Both the position numbers and the translations under genes were made by a program. A stretch of 64,000 bases of DNA, from positions 62,001 to 126,000 of the forward strand of contig JANLTU010000196.1 in the NCBI GenBank assembly GCA_031363085.1, given 5' to 3'. Position 1 is the first letter of the stretch, and every line of letters starts with the position of its first letter. Shown here one piece after another: positions 9,623 to 19,465 of this stretch. Source of the DNA: UBA6921 sp031363085. Its GTDB lineage: Bacteria > Pseudomonadota > Gammaproteobacteria > SG8-11. The notes beneath the pieces are model-generated. The model was given only the letters and a program-made list of their open reading frames with translations, was not told the origin of the DNA and made no database searches.

Positions 9623-11467
9623 TTAAGCCACTGACCGCCGGCTACGGTAGATGCCGATGCCCGCAGCAAATAACACCACGATCACTGGCACCAGCCCAAT
9701 GTTTATAAACTTCAAATCTGTTCCCAGCGCCTCGATATTTTTGCGCAACTCATGCTGTACATTGCGTAATTCTTTGCGCGTTTTCACTTGCTCGATACGG
9801 AAATTTTCCATTTCCTGACGCTGCTCATTACTCAGCAATGCCGCGTTACCTGCCTGCTTTTGGTTTTGTAACGCTTGAATTTTTCGTTCGGTTTCTTTCA
9901 GTTTTTCGCGGACTTCTTTTTCCTTGTCGAGAAAACGCTTCTCGGCATCGCGTTGGATCTCTTTCACCTTTTCAAACGGGCGCGAAAATTCGCCACGGCT
10001 GCGCAGGCTGATCAAGTCACTGCTGCCGCTCAAATTATCCAGCGCATTAACGACAAAAGCAGCATTGCTGGCACGCGGCGTGGCGACGCGCTGGCCGAAG
10101 AAGTTGCGCACATCCACCCAGAAGCGGTCGCTTAGCAGGTCGACATCTGCGACCACAATAACGTTGATCGTATCTTTTGCTTCCATAAGCGGCGGCGCAG
10201 AAGAATCGAGCTTGACCGGCGCGCCCTGTGGAAACGCAGTTTTGGTTTTGCCGCTAATGCGCGCGGCCAAAGTCAACTTCTCCGTGCCGGGTTTATACGT
10301 ATTGAACAATCCAGCCGGATCCGGATTTTGCACGCGCATGACCTCCACCGGCATGGCCCGGTCGCTGGTCTCAATCAAAGGGCTGAATTCCGTGCTTGCG
10401 TCCGTTTTCTTTTTAAGTATTCCGGGCGAGGCCATGTTGATTTGATCAAGCCCGCCGGCTACGAAATCGGTCTTGTTAAAATTCGAGCTCTTGAGCGATA
10501 GCCACGCCACATAATCAACCGATTGCGGTTGCCCCGCACCGGATACACTCACGCGCGTTGCGGACTGAATATCAGTTGCAATCATGCCGTCCACAAGTTC
10601 GATTCCCCAGGCGTCCAGGAGTCGCTTGGGATTCGAGCTGCGCCCGCCGCTGCCGGCTGAATCTTCCTCCGCCAACGGGTCGACAAACATCAATATACGT
10701 CCACCGCGCAACGCAAATTGGTCGATTGCATACAGGGTTTTTTCGCTGATGCCTTTGGGATGAACCACCATCAGCACATCAATGTCGTCAGGGACCGCAT
10801 CAACATCGACGCCCAAAAAGCGTAATGTAAACGTCTGGCGTATTACGTTCAGCACCGCCCATTCGGTGTTGGTGCGCAGCGGCATACTGGGATTTTGCGG
10901 CAGCCCCTCAATCGGCAAAGTGCTGATGATTCCAACCGGTTTTTTCACCGGATGCGACAAGTTGTAAATCAAGCGCGTAATGTCGTATTCCAGTGATTGC
11001 TCGCGGTCTGCTTGGAAAAACGGAATCACTTCTTTTTCATCGGTGGCACCCGAGCCCACCAAACCCAGATACACCAAACTTCCGGCGGCATCGAAGGGCA
11101 CGCCTTGCATACGATTCTGCACCGCTTGGTCTTCTTCGTCCGAAAACGGTTCGGGATCGGCGATGACCAATTTTAATTTGCCGTTGGAGTGCGTTACGAA
11201 CTCTTCCAATAAATCACGCACACGGCGTGCGTAGTTGGTGATGCCCGGTGAGCTTTGCGCCAATTTTTCCGAAAAGAAAAATCGCAGCGTCACGGTATCG
11301 TCCAGATTCTTCAGAATATTCTTGGTGCCGTCGGACAAGGTGTAGAAATGCGCAGCGGTCAGATCCAAACGCGCTGATTTAAATGCCGCACCTGCCAATG
11401 CATTCACCGCCACCAACAACACCGCGACAAAAATCAAACCCACTGCGGAAAAAAGATGTTTGTTCAT
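9623..11467 (-). CDS. GldG-family ABC transporter auxiliary protein
   Basis: A 614-residue protein with a transmembrane helix at each end (LFSAVGLIFVAVLLVAVNAL and LVPVIVVLFAAGIGIY) and a large periplasmic domain between them, the layout of GldG/ABC-type uncharacterized auxiliary proteins. FYTLSDGTKNILKNLDDTV and RDLLEEF are typical of its first half. A heptad-rich coiled coil (about residues 515–580, FEKVKEIQRDAEKRFLDKE onward) precedes the last helix. In Flavobacterium the Gld ABC complex is needed for gliding, but homologous operons occur in many non-gliding Proteobacteria, where their function is unknown. It lies between the permease gene (107 bases upstream) and DUF4340. Confidence 0.88.
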   Translation of the reverse strand: MNKHLFSAVGLIFVAVLLVAVNALAGAAFKSARLDLTAAHFYTLSDGTKNILKNLDDTVTLRFFFSEKLAQSSPGITNYARRVRDLLEEFVTHSNGKLKLVIADPEPFSDEEDQAVQNRMQGVPFDAAGSLVYLGLVGSGATDEKEVIPFFQADREQSLEYDITRLIYNLSHPVKKPVGIISTLPIEGLPQNPSMPLRTNTEWAVLNVIRQTFTLRFLGVDVDAVPDDIDVLMVVHPKGISEKTLYAIDQFALRGGRILMFVDPLAEEDSAGSGGRSSNPKRLLDAWGIELVDGMIATDIQSATRVSVSGAGQPQSVDYVAWLSLKSSNFNKTDFVAGGLDQINMASPGILKKKTDASTEFSPLIETSDRAMPVEVMRVQNPDPAGLFNTYKPGTEKLTLAARISGKTKTAFPQGAPVKLDSSAPPLMEAKDTINVIVVADVDLLSDRFWVDVRNFFGQRVATPRASNAAFVVNALDNLSGSSDLISLRSRGEFSRPFEKVKEIQRDAEKRFLDKEKEVREKLKETERKIQALQNQKQAGNAALLSNEQRQEMENFRIEQVKTRKELRNVQHELRKNIEALGTDLKFINIGLVPVIVVLFAAGIGIYRSRRSVA

Positions 11468-11573
11468 GGCTTATTCCATGTTGCATTCAAAGACAGGCAA
11501 GGCGGAGTCTCGCAGACCGCACGCGTAATACGACAAGAGCCCACGCAGTATTCATTTAAATGCGGCATGAGAT

Positions 11574-12308
11574 TTAGTCCGCCTTCTTCATTTCAACCAG
11601 GATCACGTTGGCCGTCAGCCAGCAGGCAATGAAGGACAGAAAAAATATCGCATCGCGTACGTCGATCACGCCCTTGGTCACCGCTTCGAAATGGGTCAGA
11701 AAACTTAAATAAGAAATCGCACTGACCACACCGTGCGGCAACCAGCCACTGAAGAAATCCAGCACCAACGGGAAACCACTGAGGATAAAGCCAAAGCACA
11801 ATACCGCCGTAATCACAAAGGCGATCACCTGATTACGCGTCAACGCTGAGATCGCCGCACCCAGCGCCAGAAATGCTCCCGCCATGAACAGGCTGCCCAA
11901 ATAACCGGCGAAAATTACTGCGTTATCCGGGTTGCCCAGGTAGTTTACGGTGATCCACACCGGAAATGTCAACACCAGCGCCAACGTCGTAAATATCCAG
12001 GCCGCAATAAATTTTCCCAACACCGCTTCCGTGGTGGTCACGGGCAAGGTCATCAGCAGTTCAATCGTGCCGGTCTTGCGTTCTTCCGACCATAAACGCA
12101 TCGATAACGCCGGAATCAAGAATAGATACAGCCACGGGTGGTACAGAAAAAACGGCTGCAAATCGGCCTGACCACGCTCGTACAGGCCACCCAGATAAAA
12201 GGTAAAAATACCCGTGAGCACCAGAAAGATAACGATGAACACATAGGCGACGGGCGTGGCGAAATAGTTGGTCAATTCACGGCGTGTGATGGCGATGATG
12301 TTGTTCAT
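11574..12308 (-). CDS. ABC-2 type permease, GldF-like
   Basis: A 244-residue inner-membrane subunit with about six membrane helices. The N-terminus (IITRRELTNYFATPVAYVFI) and FFLYHPWLYLFLIPALSMRL followed by WSEERKTGTIELLMTLPVT are the characteristic signature of the GldF/ABC-2 permease family. Its ATG overlaps the stop of the ATPase gene by four bases, so the two are translationally coupled and should form one transporter with the GldG and DUF4340 proteins downstream. Length is normal. Confidence 0.9.
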   Translation of the reverse strand: MNNIIAITRRELTNYFATPVAYVFIVIFLVLTGIFTFYLGGLYERGQADLQPFFLYHPWLYLFLIPALSMRLWSEERKTGTIELLMTLPVTTTEAVLGKFIAAWIFTTLALVLTFPVWITVNYLGNPDNAVIFAGYLGSLFMAGAFLALGAAISALTRNQVIAFVITAVLCFGFILSGFPLVLDFFSGWLPHGVVSAISYLSFLTHFEAVTKGVIDVRDAIFFLSFIACWLTANVILVEMKKAD

Positions 12309-13264
12309 GTCAGCGCCTCCGCACCTGCTACGGTAATGCTGCGAAATACTTCATCGAGCCGGCCGGCTTCCACGCTCAGCTCGTCGACCGGCCAAGCTTG
12401 CGCGCGCAGGAGCTGGCTGACCTCGTCGAGGATCGCAACACTCGCCGCCGGAAAGATCATCAAACGCACCTGACCCTTGTCGTGGCCGAGCACCTCAACT
12501 TCTTTCACGTGCGGCAAGCCGCGCAATTTTTGCACCGCGTCGTCCACCGAACTGGGACGCACCGCGACCCGAATCGCATTGTGATACTTGGAGCGCTGCT
12601 CCAACTGCACCGGCGTGCCGTCGAACAACAACCGACCCTGTGCGATGATCATTGCACGCGTGCACACCGCATGGACTTCTTCGAGAATATGCGTCGACAC
12701 GATAATGGCTTTGTCTTTCGCCATCTCGGCGATCAACATGCGCATTTCGTGTTTTTGATTCGGGTCCAGGCCGTCGGTCGGCTCGTCCATGATCAACACC
12801 GGCGGGTCGTGCAAGATCGCCTGTGCGATGCCCACACGGCGTTTAAATCCTTTCGACAAGGTGTCGATTTTCTTGTGCGCGACACTGCGTAAATTGGCTT
12901 TATCGATGGCGGTGTTCACCCGCCGGGTCAGTTCCGCGCCTTTAAATCCGCGCACTTGCGCAATGAAGCCCAAAAACGAAACCGGCGTCATGTCGGGATA
13001 CGCAGGCGCGCCTTCAGCGAGATAACCGAGCGCTTGTTTGGCCGCGATAGGCTCATCACCGACGTCGTGCCCTTTGACTTTCACGCTGCCCGAGGTCGGC
13101 GTCAAAAAGCCGGTGATCATCTTCATGGTGGTGGACTTGCCGGCGCCATTGGGGCCGAGAAACCCCAGCACCTCGCCGCCGCGCACGGCAAAAGAAACAT
13201 CATTCACTGCGGTAAATGAACCAAAGCGTTTGGATAAATTGCGAACTTCAATCATCGTGTCCAT
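12305..13264 (-). CDS. ABC transporter ATP-binding protein, GldA-like
   Basis: Cytoplasmic ATPase of 319 residues. Walker A is GPNGAGKST (about residues 39–47), the signature region lies in LSKGFKRRVGIAQAI, and Walker B is VLIMDEPTDGLDPNQ, followed by the switch histidine in IIVSTHILEE. A C-terminal extension of about 90 residues (from RVAVRPSSVDDAV) matches the regulatory tail of GldA/NatA-type ATPases. It heads the operon with the permease, GldG and DUF4340 genes. The first codon could also be the internal ATG of MIEVRNLSKRF three residues later, which is closer to the family start. Confidence 0.92.
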   Translation of the reverse strand: MDTMIEVRNLSKRFGSFTAVNDVSFAVRGGEVLGFLGPNGAGKSTTMKMITGFLTPTSGSVKVKGHDVGDEPIAAKQALGYLAEGAPAYPDMTPVSFLGFIAQVRGFKGAELTRRVNTAIDKANLRSVAHKKIDTLSKGFKRRVGIAQAILHDPPVLIMDEPTDGLDPNQKHEMRMLIAEMAKDKAIIVSTHILEEVHAVCTRAMIIAQGRLLFDGTPVQLEQRSKYHNAIRVAVRPSSVDDAVQKLRGLPHVKEVEVLGHDKGQVRLMIFPAASVAILDEVSQLLRAQAWPVDELSVEAGRLDEVFRSITVAGAEALT

Positions 13265-13455
13265 GAGGCGACCAACCTAAACGGGTTAATAAAAAAACGC
13301 GAGGGATATTTCCATAACGCGGCGCCGCGCAAATTATCTACACGCACACGCGCTTGTCAACATGACGGTGAAACACAACATGAATATGTTGGCACGCGCG
13401 AACTGAAATGTTAGGCATTACTAGTTTGGTTAACAGGCAAATTCAGCAGCAAGCA

Positions 13456-14982
13456 TTAAAAACTCCCGCTGTAAGACTTATTGTTGATTGAGTTGGCGAG
13501 GCCCACAGTAGCGGTGCCGTCGGCGTTGACGCTGTAAAGCTCGGATTGGCCGCCAACGACCCGCGTGTATATCACCCGTCCGCTGGGGGTTATGCCGCTG
13601 AAGGTCTCAGTGTCCGTCGAGTTGGCAAGGACCGCCGCCGTACCGGTGCCATCGGCGTTGATGCTGTAAAGGTCGTATTGGGTGCCGCCGACGTACCTCT
13701 GGTAAATCACCCGTCCGCTTACGGTGATACCGCTGAAGAACTCCGCGTCCGTCGAGTTGGCAAGGGCCGCTGCCGTACCGCTGCCGTCGGCATTGACGCT
13801 GTAAAGGTTGTACTGGCCGCTGCCGCCCACATACCGTCTGTAAATCACTCGTCCGTTGGGGGCGATGCCTTCGAACAACTCCTCGTCCGTCGAGTTAGCC
13901 AGGACCAGAGTGCCGGTGCCGTCAGCATTAACACTGTAGATGTCGTGTTGGGTGCCGCCGACGACTCGCTCGTAAATCACCCGACCGCTGGGAGCGATGC
14001 CGCTGAAGTACTCGCTGTCCGTCGCGTTGGTGAGGACTACAAGACCGCTACCGTCATCGTTCACGCTGTAGAGATCGTATTGGCTGCCGCCGATATACCT
14101 CCCGTAAATCACCCGACCACCGGCAGTGATGTGGGCGAAGTTCTCAGTCTCGGTCGAGTTCGCTAGGACCACTGTGCCGGTGCCGTCGGCCTTCACACTA
14201 AAGAGGTCGGATGGAATACCGCCAATGTATTTCCCGTAAATCACCCGTCCGCTCGGCGTGATGCCGATGAAATACTTGCTGTCGGTCGAATTAGTCAGGG
14301 CCGTGGTACCGGTGCCATCGGCGTTGACGCTGTAGAGATCGCTTTGGCCACCGGTGGCCCGCGCGTAAATCACCTGTCCGCTGGGAGTGATGCCGCTGAA
14401 GAACTCGTTGTCGGTCGAGTGGGCGAGGGCCACGCTACCGGTGCCGGTACCGTCAGCATTAACGCTGTAGAGATCGTGTTGGGTGCCACCGACGACCCGC
14501 TCGTAAATCACCTGACCGCCGGGGGTAATGCCGCTGAAGCGCTCGTCGTCCGTTGAGGTGGCAAGGGCCACGCTACCGGTACCATCGGTTTTGACACTGT
14601 AGAGGTCGTGCTGGGTGCCGCCGGCGGCGACCTGTTCGTAAATCACCCGACCGCTGGGAGTGATGCCGCTGAAAGTCTCGTTACCTGTCGAGTTGGTGAG
14701 CGTCACTGCGCCGGTGCCATCCTCCTTGATGAGATAAAGGTCGTTGTTACCCGCGCTCACCGTGCGCGTAAACACGACACTTGCGAGTGCCGGCGCCGGA
14801 GTGAGGGTTGGAGCTGAGGTCGGAGCCGATGTTAGGGTCGGGACTGAGGGCGGAGATGTTGAGGCCGGAGTTAGACCGAGGTCCTCAATTCCACTAGCGC
14901 AAGCGGCGAGCCCAGCCAGCAAAACAGAGATCAAGGCGATGCGGATAGTACCTGCTTGGAATACTGCCTGCGTTGTGGTCAT
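13456..14982 (-). CDS. Lipoprotein with ten beta-propeller-like repeats
   Basis: A 508-residue predicted lipoprotein. A signal peptide ends in LLAGLAAC, a good lipobox, followed by a Pro/Thr/Ser-rich linker (about residues 38–68). The rest is ten repeats of about 43 residues built on YDLYSVNADGTGT, then ANSTD and FSGITPSGRVIY, ending GGTQ; the last repeat is cut short at YSGSF. The repeats resemble TolB/PD40-type propeller blades (DUF5050-like), which usually mediate protein contacts at the cell surface. The DNA repeats are also very similar to each other, so repeat number may vary between strains. No enzyme motif is seen and the gene stands alone. Confidence 0.7.
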   Translation of the reverse strand: MTTTQAVFQAGTIRIALISVLLAGLAACASGIEDLGLTPASTSPPSVPTLTSAPTSAPTLTPAPALASVVFTRTVSAGNNDLYLIKEDGTGAVTLTNSTGNETFSGITPSGRVIYEQVAAGGTQHDLYSVKTDGTGSVALATSTDDERFSGITPGGQVIYERVVGGTQHDLYSVNADGTGTGSVALAHSTDNEFFSGITPSGQVIYARATGGQSDLYSVNADGTGTTALTNSTDSKYFIGITPSGRVIYGKYIGGIPSDLFSVKADGTGTVVLANSTETENFAHITAGGRVIYGRYIGGSQYDLYSVNDDGSGLVVLTNATDSEYFSGIAPSGRVIYERVVGGTQHDIYSVNADGTGTLVLANSTDEELFEGIAPNGRVIYRRYVGGSGQYNLYSVNADGSGTAAALANSTDAEFFSGITVSGRVIYQRYVGGTQYDLYSINADGTGTAAVLANSTDTETFSGITPSGRVIYTRVVGGQSELYSVNADGTATVGLANSINNKSYSGSF

Positions 14983-15058
14983 GCGTCTTCTCCATCCGTG
15001 TTCATGTAGGTGCTTGCGCAGGGCAAGCGAATGCCGATCTTTAGAGTTATACGCGACG

Positions 15059-15169
15059 GTGATTCACGTCGGTGCTGGCTTTGCACCGGGTCGTGGTGAT
15101 CCACGTCGGCGCTGGCTTTGCACCGGGTCGTGGTGATTCATGTCGGTGCTGGCCTTGTGCCGGGTCGTG
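15059..15169. repeat. Three tandem 37-bp REP-like palindromic units
   Basis: Three units of exactly 37 bp (15059–15095, 15096–15132, 15133–15169) differ at only a few positions. Each holds an imperfect palindrome, CGGTGC–TGGCTTT–GCACCG in the first, followed by GGGTCGTG. The units lie upstream of the propeller lipoprotein and downstream of the lipase-partner lipoprotein, in a 316-base gap with no other feature. A fourth, separate copy lies near 33998–34034. This fits a REP-type dispersed palindrome. Confidence 0.75.
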
Positions 15170-15298
15170 ATGCATCCAAGACCGAACGGCGTATAGGATC
15201 GCCCAACACGCACTCAAAACAAGTGTGGACCGCTGCCCTGACTTGCACAATGGCGGCGATTCACGCGTGCCGTAGTTTCGATTCGCCATACATCCGCA

Positions 15299-16432
15299 TC
15301 ACTGCAAAATCTTGAACTGTGATAGCCACGCGTAGAGCTGCGGCAGCAGGGCCGACACGACCGTGCTCTTGTCGCGAATATACAGGCGGAATTTCTTGCC
15401 GGTTTTATAGGCGCTTTCCAGAACCACTTCGGTTACCGAACCGCCGTCGTCGGCGTGGCCGTATATGGACTGTGCGCCGAACGGCGTTTCGATGTAGGTA
15501 AGTTTCGAATTGAATTCTTTTTCCCCCATCGACTTGACCAGCGCGGGCAGCTTTTTTACCAGCGCCTTGGCGTCTTCTTTCAGCTTGTGGTTCTCGCTCA
15601 CTGGATCGAAGTCGTAGCCGCTAACGACGCCCATGTTGATGGTGATGTCGCCGTCTTGGGTGTGCCAGACGTCGGTGCGCTGGGAGGAGTGGTTGATGTA
15701 CCACTGGTTGCCGGTATCGGGTTCTGGTAGGTAAATCTCGAAGCTGAAGTATGCCGTGTAGAAGCGTCTGGTTAGCGGCTTGCTACCATGCAGAATTGAT
15801 TGAGGTGTGGCGGTTACGCGCTTTAATGTGTCAAGAAAGTGATTGTATTGCGACTCGAATTGCGGAAAACCCTCGAAATACTGAACGCGGCGTACGACCC
15901 GCGCAGTAAAGATGTGCCGGGCTGATACAGGGAGGAAATAAAACATTTGTCGGTTACGTTTGGTGTAAGAGTGGTCGCCCATCGTTCCTGGATAGTCTTC
16001 CGCACCTTGACTCTCAAACGCTAGCGTATACGGAGAGCTGAATATCTTTCCTTTTTCGTCCAACACGGCAGAGACGGCATGCGATTCTACCGCTGTGCGC
16101 GACAACAACTGAAACTTTGATTTAGGATCAAAGTGACGTGCAATCCAACGATCAGCAAGCTCCACAGTCGAAGTGGGGGCGTCGAAGAACGCAGAGGTAA
16201 TGTAGACGTCCGAGCCTTCAGTAGCGTTATTGGTGCCCGTGCCGAGTGCCCTAAAAGGATACGTTTCGGATTTAATAGTAGAAGCGACTCGCGGCGTGGG
16301 AATCAGTACATCATCCATTCCAGTGTAACCGGCTGGAGATTGTAGCGGTGATTGCGATTGTGTGGGGGCAGACATACAGGCTCCTGAAATCAGCGAAATA
16401 CCAAAGAGAACTGCGGCGTGGGCGCGGGTCAT
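15299..16432 (-). CDS. Lipoprotein partner of the lipase-like gene, possible immunity protein
   Basis: A 377-residue exported protein whose signal peptide ends in LISGACMSAP, a weak lipobox, so a lipoprotein is likely but not certain. No enzyme motif is recognisable; the body is a mixed alpha/beta periplasmic-type sequence. Its ATG overlaps the stop of the upstream serine-lipase-like gene by four bases. Type VI secretion phospholipase effectors (Tle families) are commonly encoded next to periplasmic or lipoprotein immunity proteins (Tli), so immunity is the leading inference. I cannot assign it to a known Tli family from sequence alone. Confidence 0.6.
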   Translation of the reverse strand: MTRAHAAVLFGISLISGACMSAPTQSQSPLQSPAGYTGMDDVLIPTPRVASTIKSETYPFRALGTGTNNATEGSDVYITSAFFDAPTSTVELADRWIARHFDPKSKFQLLSRTAVESHAVSAVLDEKGKIFSSPYTLAFESQGAEDYPGTMGDHSYTKRNRQMFYFLPVSARHIFTARVVRRVQYFEGFPQFESQYNHFLDTLKRVTATPQSILHGSKPLTRRFYTAYFSFEIYLPEPDTGNQWYINHSSQRTDVWHTQDGDITINMGVVSGYDFDPVSENHKLKEDAKALVKKLPALVKSMGEKEFNSKLTYIETPFGAQSIYGHADDGGSVTEVVLESAYKTGKKFRLYIRDKSTVVSALLPQLYAWLSQFKILQ

Positions 16433-18603
16433 GACTCGTCCTCACGCACGGTAGATGTTGCAGGAATCACCACATACATCCGGTCCTGATTTTTGGGACG
16501 CAACGGCTCGATCAATTTTGTAATGGCATCTTTGGTTTGTGCGATGGCATCCGGGTGTTTGCAAATATCCGCATGCACCACGTTGCCCTTGGTAATGACC
16601 GACCCAGCCGGTATCGCACCCTGTGCGATCAATGATTCTTGGCTGGTGAGCGGCACGGTGCCGTCGCCTTCTTTCGTGCGTTCGTACGGACAGTCCAATA
16701 CCGCATCTCCATTTTTATCGGTGTTCAGAAGCAACCGCACTTGCGTCACCGTATTCACTCCGTTGGAGCGAATGACATAGGTGTTGGGGTGGTATTTCAG
16801 ACCCAAGTCGGAATGAAAGGCTTGGGCCATCAGCAAGCATTCTTCAAACTTTCCGTACCACTTTTCGGCAACATCCCATTCCTTCCGTGACATCCCGGCA
16901 TGCGGCCGCAACCGCATATTGTCCTGATGCCACGGCGTCTCTTCGGGCAGATGCAGTTTGGCGTCCGGCGGTATCGCGGCACGATCTTGTATTTGTGGCA
17001 GCGGAATATCGTACCAACGCGGTTCCGCGCGCTTGGTAAACACACTGTGTTCCATACGCGTGTAGCGCACGCGGGTAAACTCGTCGGTGGTGTAAGGTTT
17101 GGGATCGCCTTGCGCCGCGTAGCGTTTGTGGCTAATCAATCCGGCCCGGTCGTTCAGGTACGTGTCGTAGATATTTCCGCAGCCTGATACCAGACTGTCG
17201 GGCGCGCTTAACCAATCGCCCGGAGTCGCGCCGATCTGTGTCATATGGTCGTTGGTCGGCAACAGGCTCAAGGCGCCCGCTATCGGCCCGGCCATGCGCG
17301 TGAAGTGGTAGCTGGTGGTGCCGAGGATTTCGGCGAATACGTTGTCGGGCAGGTTCGACAGCTTGTACCACGGCTCGCGTTCCGGTCGTGAACCGCCGAT
17401 GAATCGTCGATACAGCACCGGCGCGCCGGTGGTGGGTTGGTTGAGATGAACGATGCCCTGAATGTTGGCGTTGGCGCCGAGCACCTCGCTGGTATAGCGT
17501 GCGATCAGGCTGCCTTGGCTATGGGTCACGACCAGCGCCTTGTGTACGCCCGCTTCATAATGCACGCCCTTCGTTCCAAGCTCAGGGTAGTCGGTGATCG
17601 CCTGGATGCGCTCGATTTCGTTCTTGAAGTGTTCAGCCGCGTTGCTCAGGTCGTTGCGCCAGTCGGTGCCGACCGCAAAGGCAACGTAGATGAAATGTTC
17701 GTCTTCAATCGACTCGATGGCTTCGAACAATGGCACATAGTCGCTGAGCACGCCGAACCAGCCGCGCGCTTGGCGGCGCTCATATTCTTGTTCAGCGAAT
17801 TGATCTTCATCGGTGTTGGGCCCGGCGTCGTGCAGGCGGCGCTGGAAAAACTCACTGGCTTTGATGGCTTTGAGCACGTCCGCTTTCGCCTCCGGCGGAT
17901 GCCCACGCATCACGCTGGCGCCGGGGTGATGCAGCCGTTGGGTTTTGTCGTTAATCTCCGCGTCGCTCCAGTCGCGCTGGATGAAGGCAGACAACAGGCT
18001 TTTGGCATAGGCTTTAGTAATGGCCTTCTTGTCGTCGGGGTCCCAGACGTACGCGCCCAGCTCATTGGCGCTGAGGTTCTCCTGGCGCGAGCCGAAAATA
18101 CCGGCCACGTAGGGCACCGGAACGACGCTCTTCTTGACCGGACGTTCCACCAGGTACGCCACCGGTAGGCGTTTTTCACGCCAGGTGGACAACGGGTCGC
18201 GCGCGTCCGGGTCGTCGTTGCGCAGCGCGGCCGCGACCGGGCCGACGCTTCCGGACTGGGCATTGAACCCGGTGCCGTAGCTCGATAAATCGATGGGTTG
18301 CAGGAACGGGTTGCGCAAGCTGTCGTCGAGGGCGATGTTTGCGCTGTCGTGTTGGGTGGCGGCGGTGAAGCGTGGGTCGTCGGCGGCAAGGCCGCCCAGC
18401 TTCATGAGGGCGGCCCAGGTGAATTGGCGGCGCGAGTACACCATCTCGACCTTTTGTTCGACACCGTCCAGCAGATACGGCACCACGATCAGGTTGGTGT
18501 ACTGGCCGCGCGCGGTGCGTTGGTCGCCGACCCCGTCGGGGGCGCCCAGGTCGACGTCGCGCAGGGCGCCCTGCGCGTTGACCACTTGCAGTTCGCGCCA
18601 CAG
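16429..18603 (-). pseudogene. Serine lipase/alpha-beta hydrolase effector-like protein, C-terminal part after a frameshift
   Basis: C-terminal and catalytic three quarters (about 725 codons) of a gene that starts at 19369. The nucleophile elbow is VTHSQGS (GxSxG variant), the acid is probably in EGDGTVPLTS, and the histidine in NVVHADICKHP, a complete alpha/beta-hydrolase triad. Size and the overlapping lipoprotein gene resemble type VI secretion phospholipase effectors. Near 18604–18607 the upstream frame ends its conserved text (WIYVFVNGS) and this frame takes over (LLWRELQVVNAQGALRDV), so one extra base separates two otherwise intact halves. It may be a real inactivating insertion or a sequencing error. 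An internal GTG at 18585 could restart translation, but the N-terminal domain would be lost. Confidence 0.7.
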
Positions 18604-18604
18604 G

Positions 18605-19369
18605 AGAGCCGTTCACGAACACGTAAATCCAGCCGTGCGCGGGACGGCTGGCGTTGCTGCGCGGGGTCTTGCTCGCGTGCGGGTACCGCAGCGGCAGCAC
18701 CGGCACCAGCACGGTGGGGGTTTGTTGTGCGTCCTGGTCAACCGGCGACAGGGCTTCGATCAGCCGCAGGCGCATCGGCGACCCGCCTTGCATGTTGATT
18801 TGGTAGCACAGACTGAAGGGCGTGTTAGATAACTCCCCCAGCGCCCATTCGAGGCGATGGCGGTCAGTGCCTTGCGCGTGGGTGGGCAGCGTGCGCACGG
18901 CGGCGGGCGCATCGACCGGGCTGATGGCGAGCGTGCCGGCCAAGCTGTCGGCACTTTGTCCGGCGATCTCCAGTGCGATTTTGTGACGCGGGGCAGGCGG
19001 GGCCGGTGCGGGGCGCGGGTTTTCACGGCGCGGCGGAACATAGGGTTCACCGGAGAACGACGCCCGCGCGGGTTCGGTTTTGATAGGTTGCAGTCCGCTC
19101 ACCGGCACCGGCGCCACGCGCAACACGCCGGTCTGGAGCGCGTGGATCACTTGTCCCCGCAAGCCAACCGGATCGGTCAGTGCAAAAATACCTTGGGCAA
19201 TTAATGCTTGGCGGCAGGCTTCCATCGCCACCGGGGTTTGCCAATAGATATCGAGGAAGGCGTGCATCGCGGTGTCATCCGTGAGTGGCAACGGCGGGTG
19301 CAGCAGGGGTTCGCGTGCACCGTATAAGGCATAGGTGGTGCCGGTTGGTCCTCCGTGGAGTATGTGCAT
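18605..19369 (-). pseudogene. N-terminal part of the frameshifted lipase effector-like gene
   Basis: The first 255 or so codons of the interrupted lipase-like gene. The text starts MHILHGGPTGTTYALYGARE, contains a Pro-rich linker (PRPAPAPPAPRH) around residue 115, and ends its conserved portion at GWIYVFVNG. Beyond 18605 the frame stays open to 18176, but the product becomes Arg/Pro-rich out-of-frame sequence and is not real. No catalytic residue lies here; in comparable secreted lipases the N-terminal region serves recruitment to the secretion spike, which is only an inference in this case. Together with the downstream part the ancestral protein would be about 980 residues. Confidence 0.65.
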
Positions 19370-19465
19370 CGTAACTTCCGTATTAGATGATTTTGAAACT
19401 AACCGAGCTTACAAGTGGAAGACGCACCGTAGGCAATCTCTCCGCTCAAAACTGCAAAGCCTCAA

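Noticed and set aside
9592..9669. Upstream extension of the DUF4340 gene
   Set aside because: It would overlap the GldG end and precede the membrane anchor with a non-conserved stretch; the ATG at 9591 fits better.
15059..15169. CRISPR-like array of three repeats
   Set aside because: The 37-bp units are directly adjacent with no unique spacers, and no cas gene is present.
18176..18604. Open frame continuing the lipase N-terminal part past the lesion
   Set aside because: It becomes Arg/Pro-rich text overlapping the real catalytic frame and is not conserved-looking.
18600..18612. Programmed +1 frameshift in the lipase gene
   Set aside because: No slippery codon, stop codon at the shift site or stimulatory structure is visible; mutation or sequencing error is simpler.
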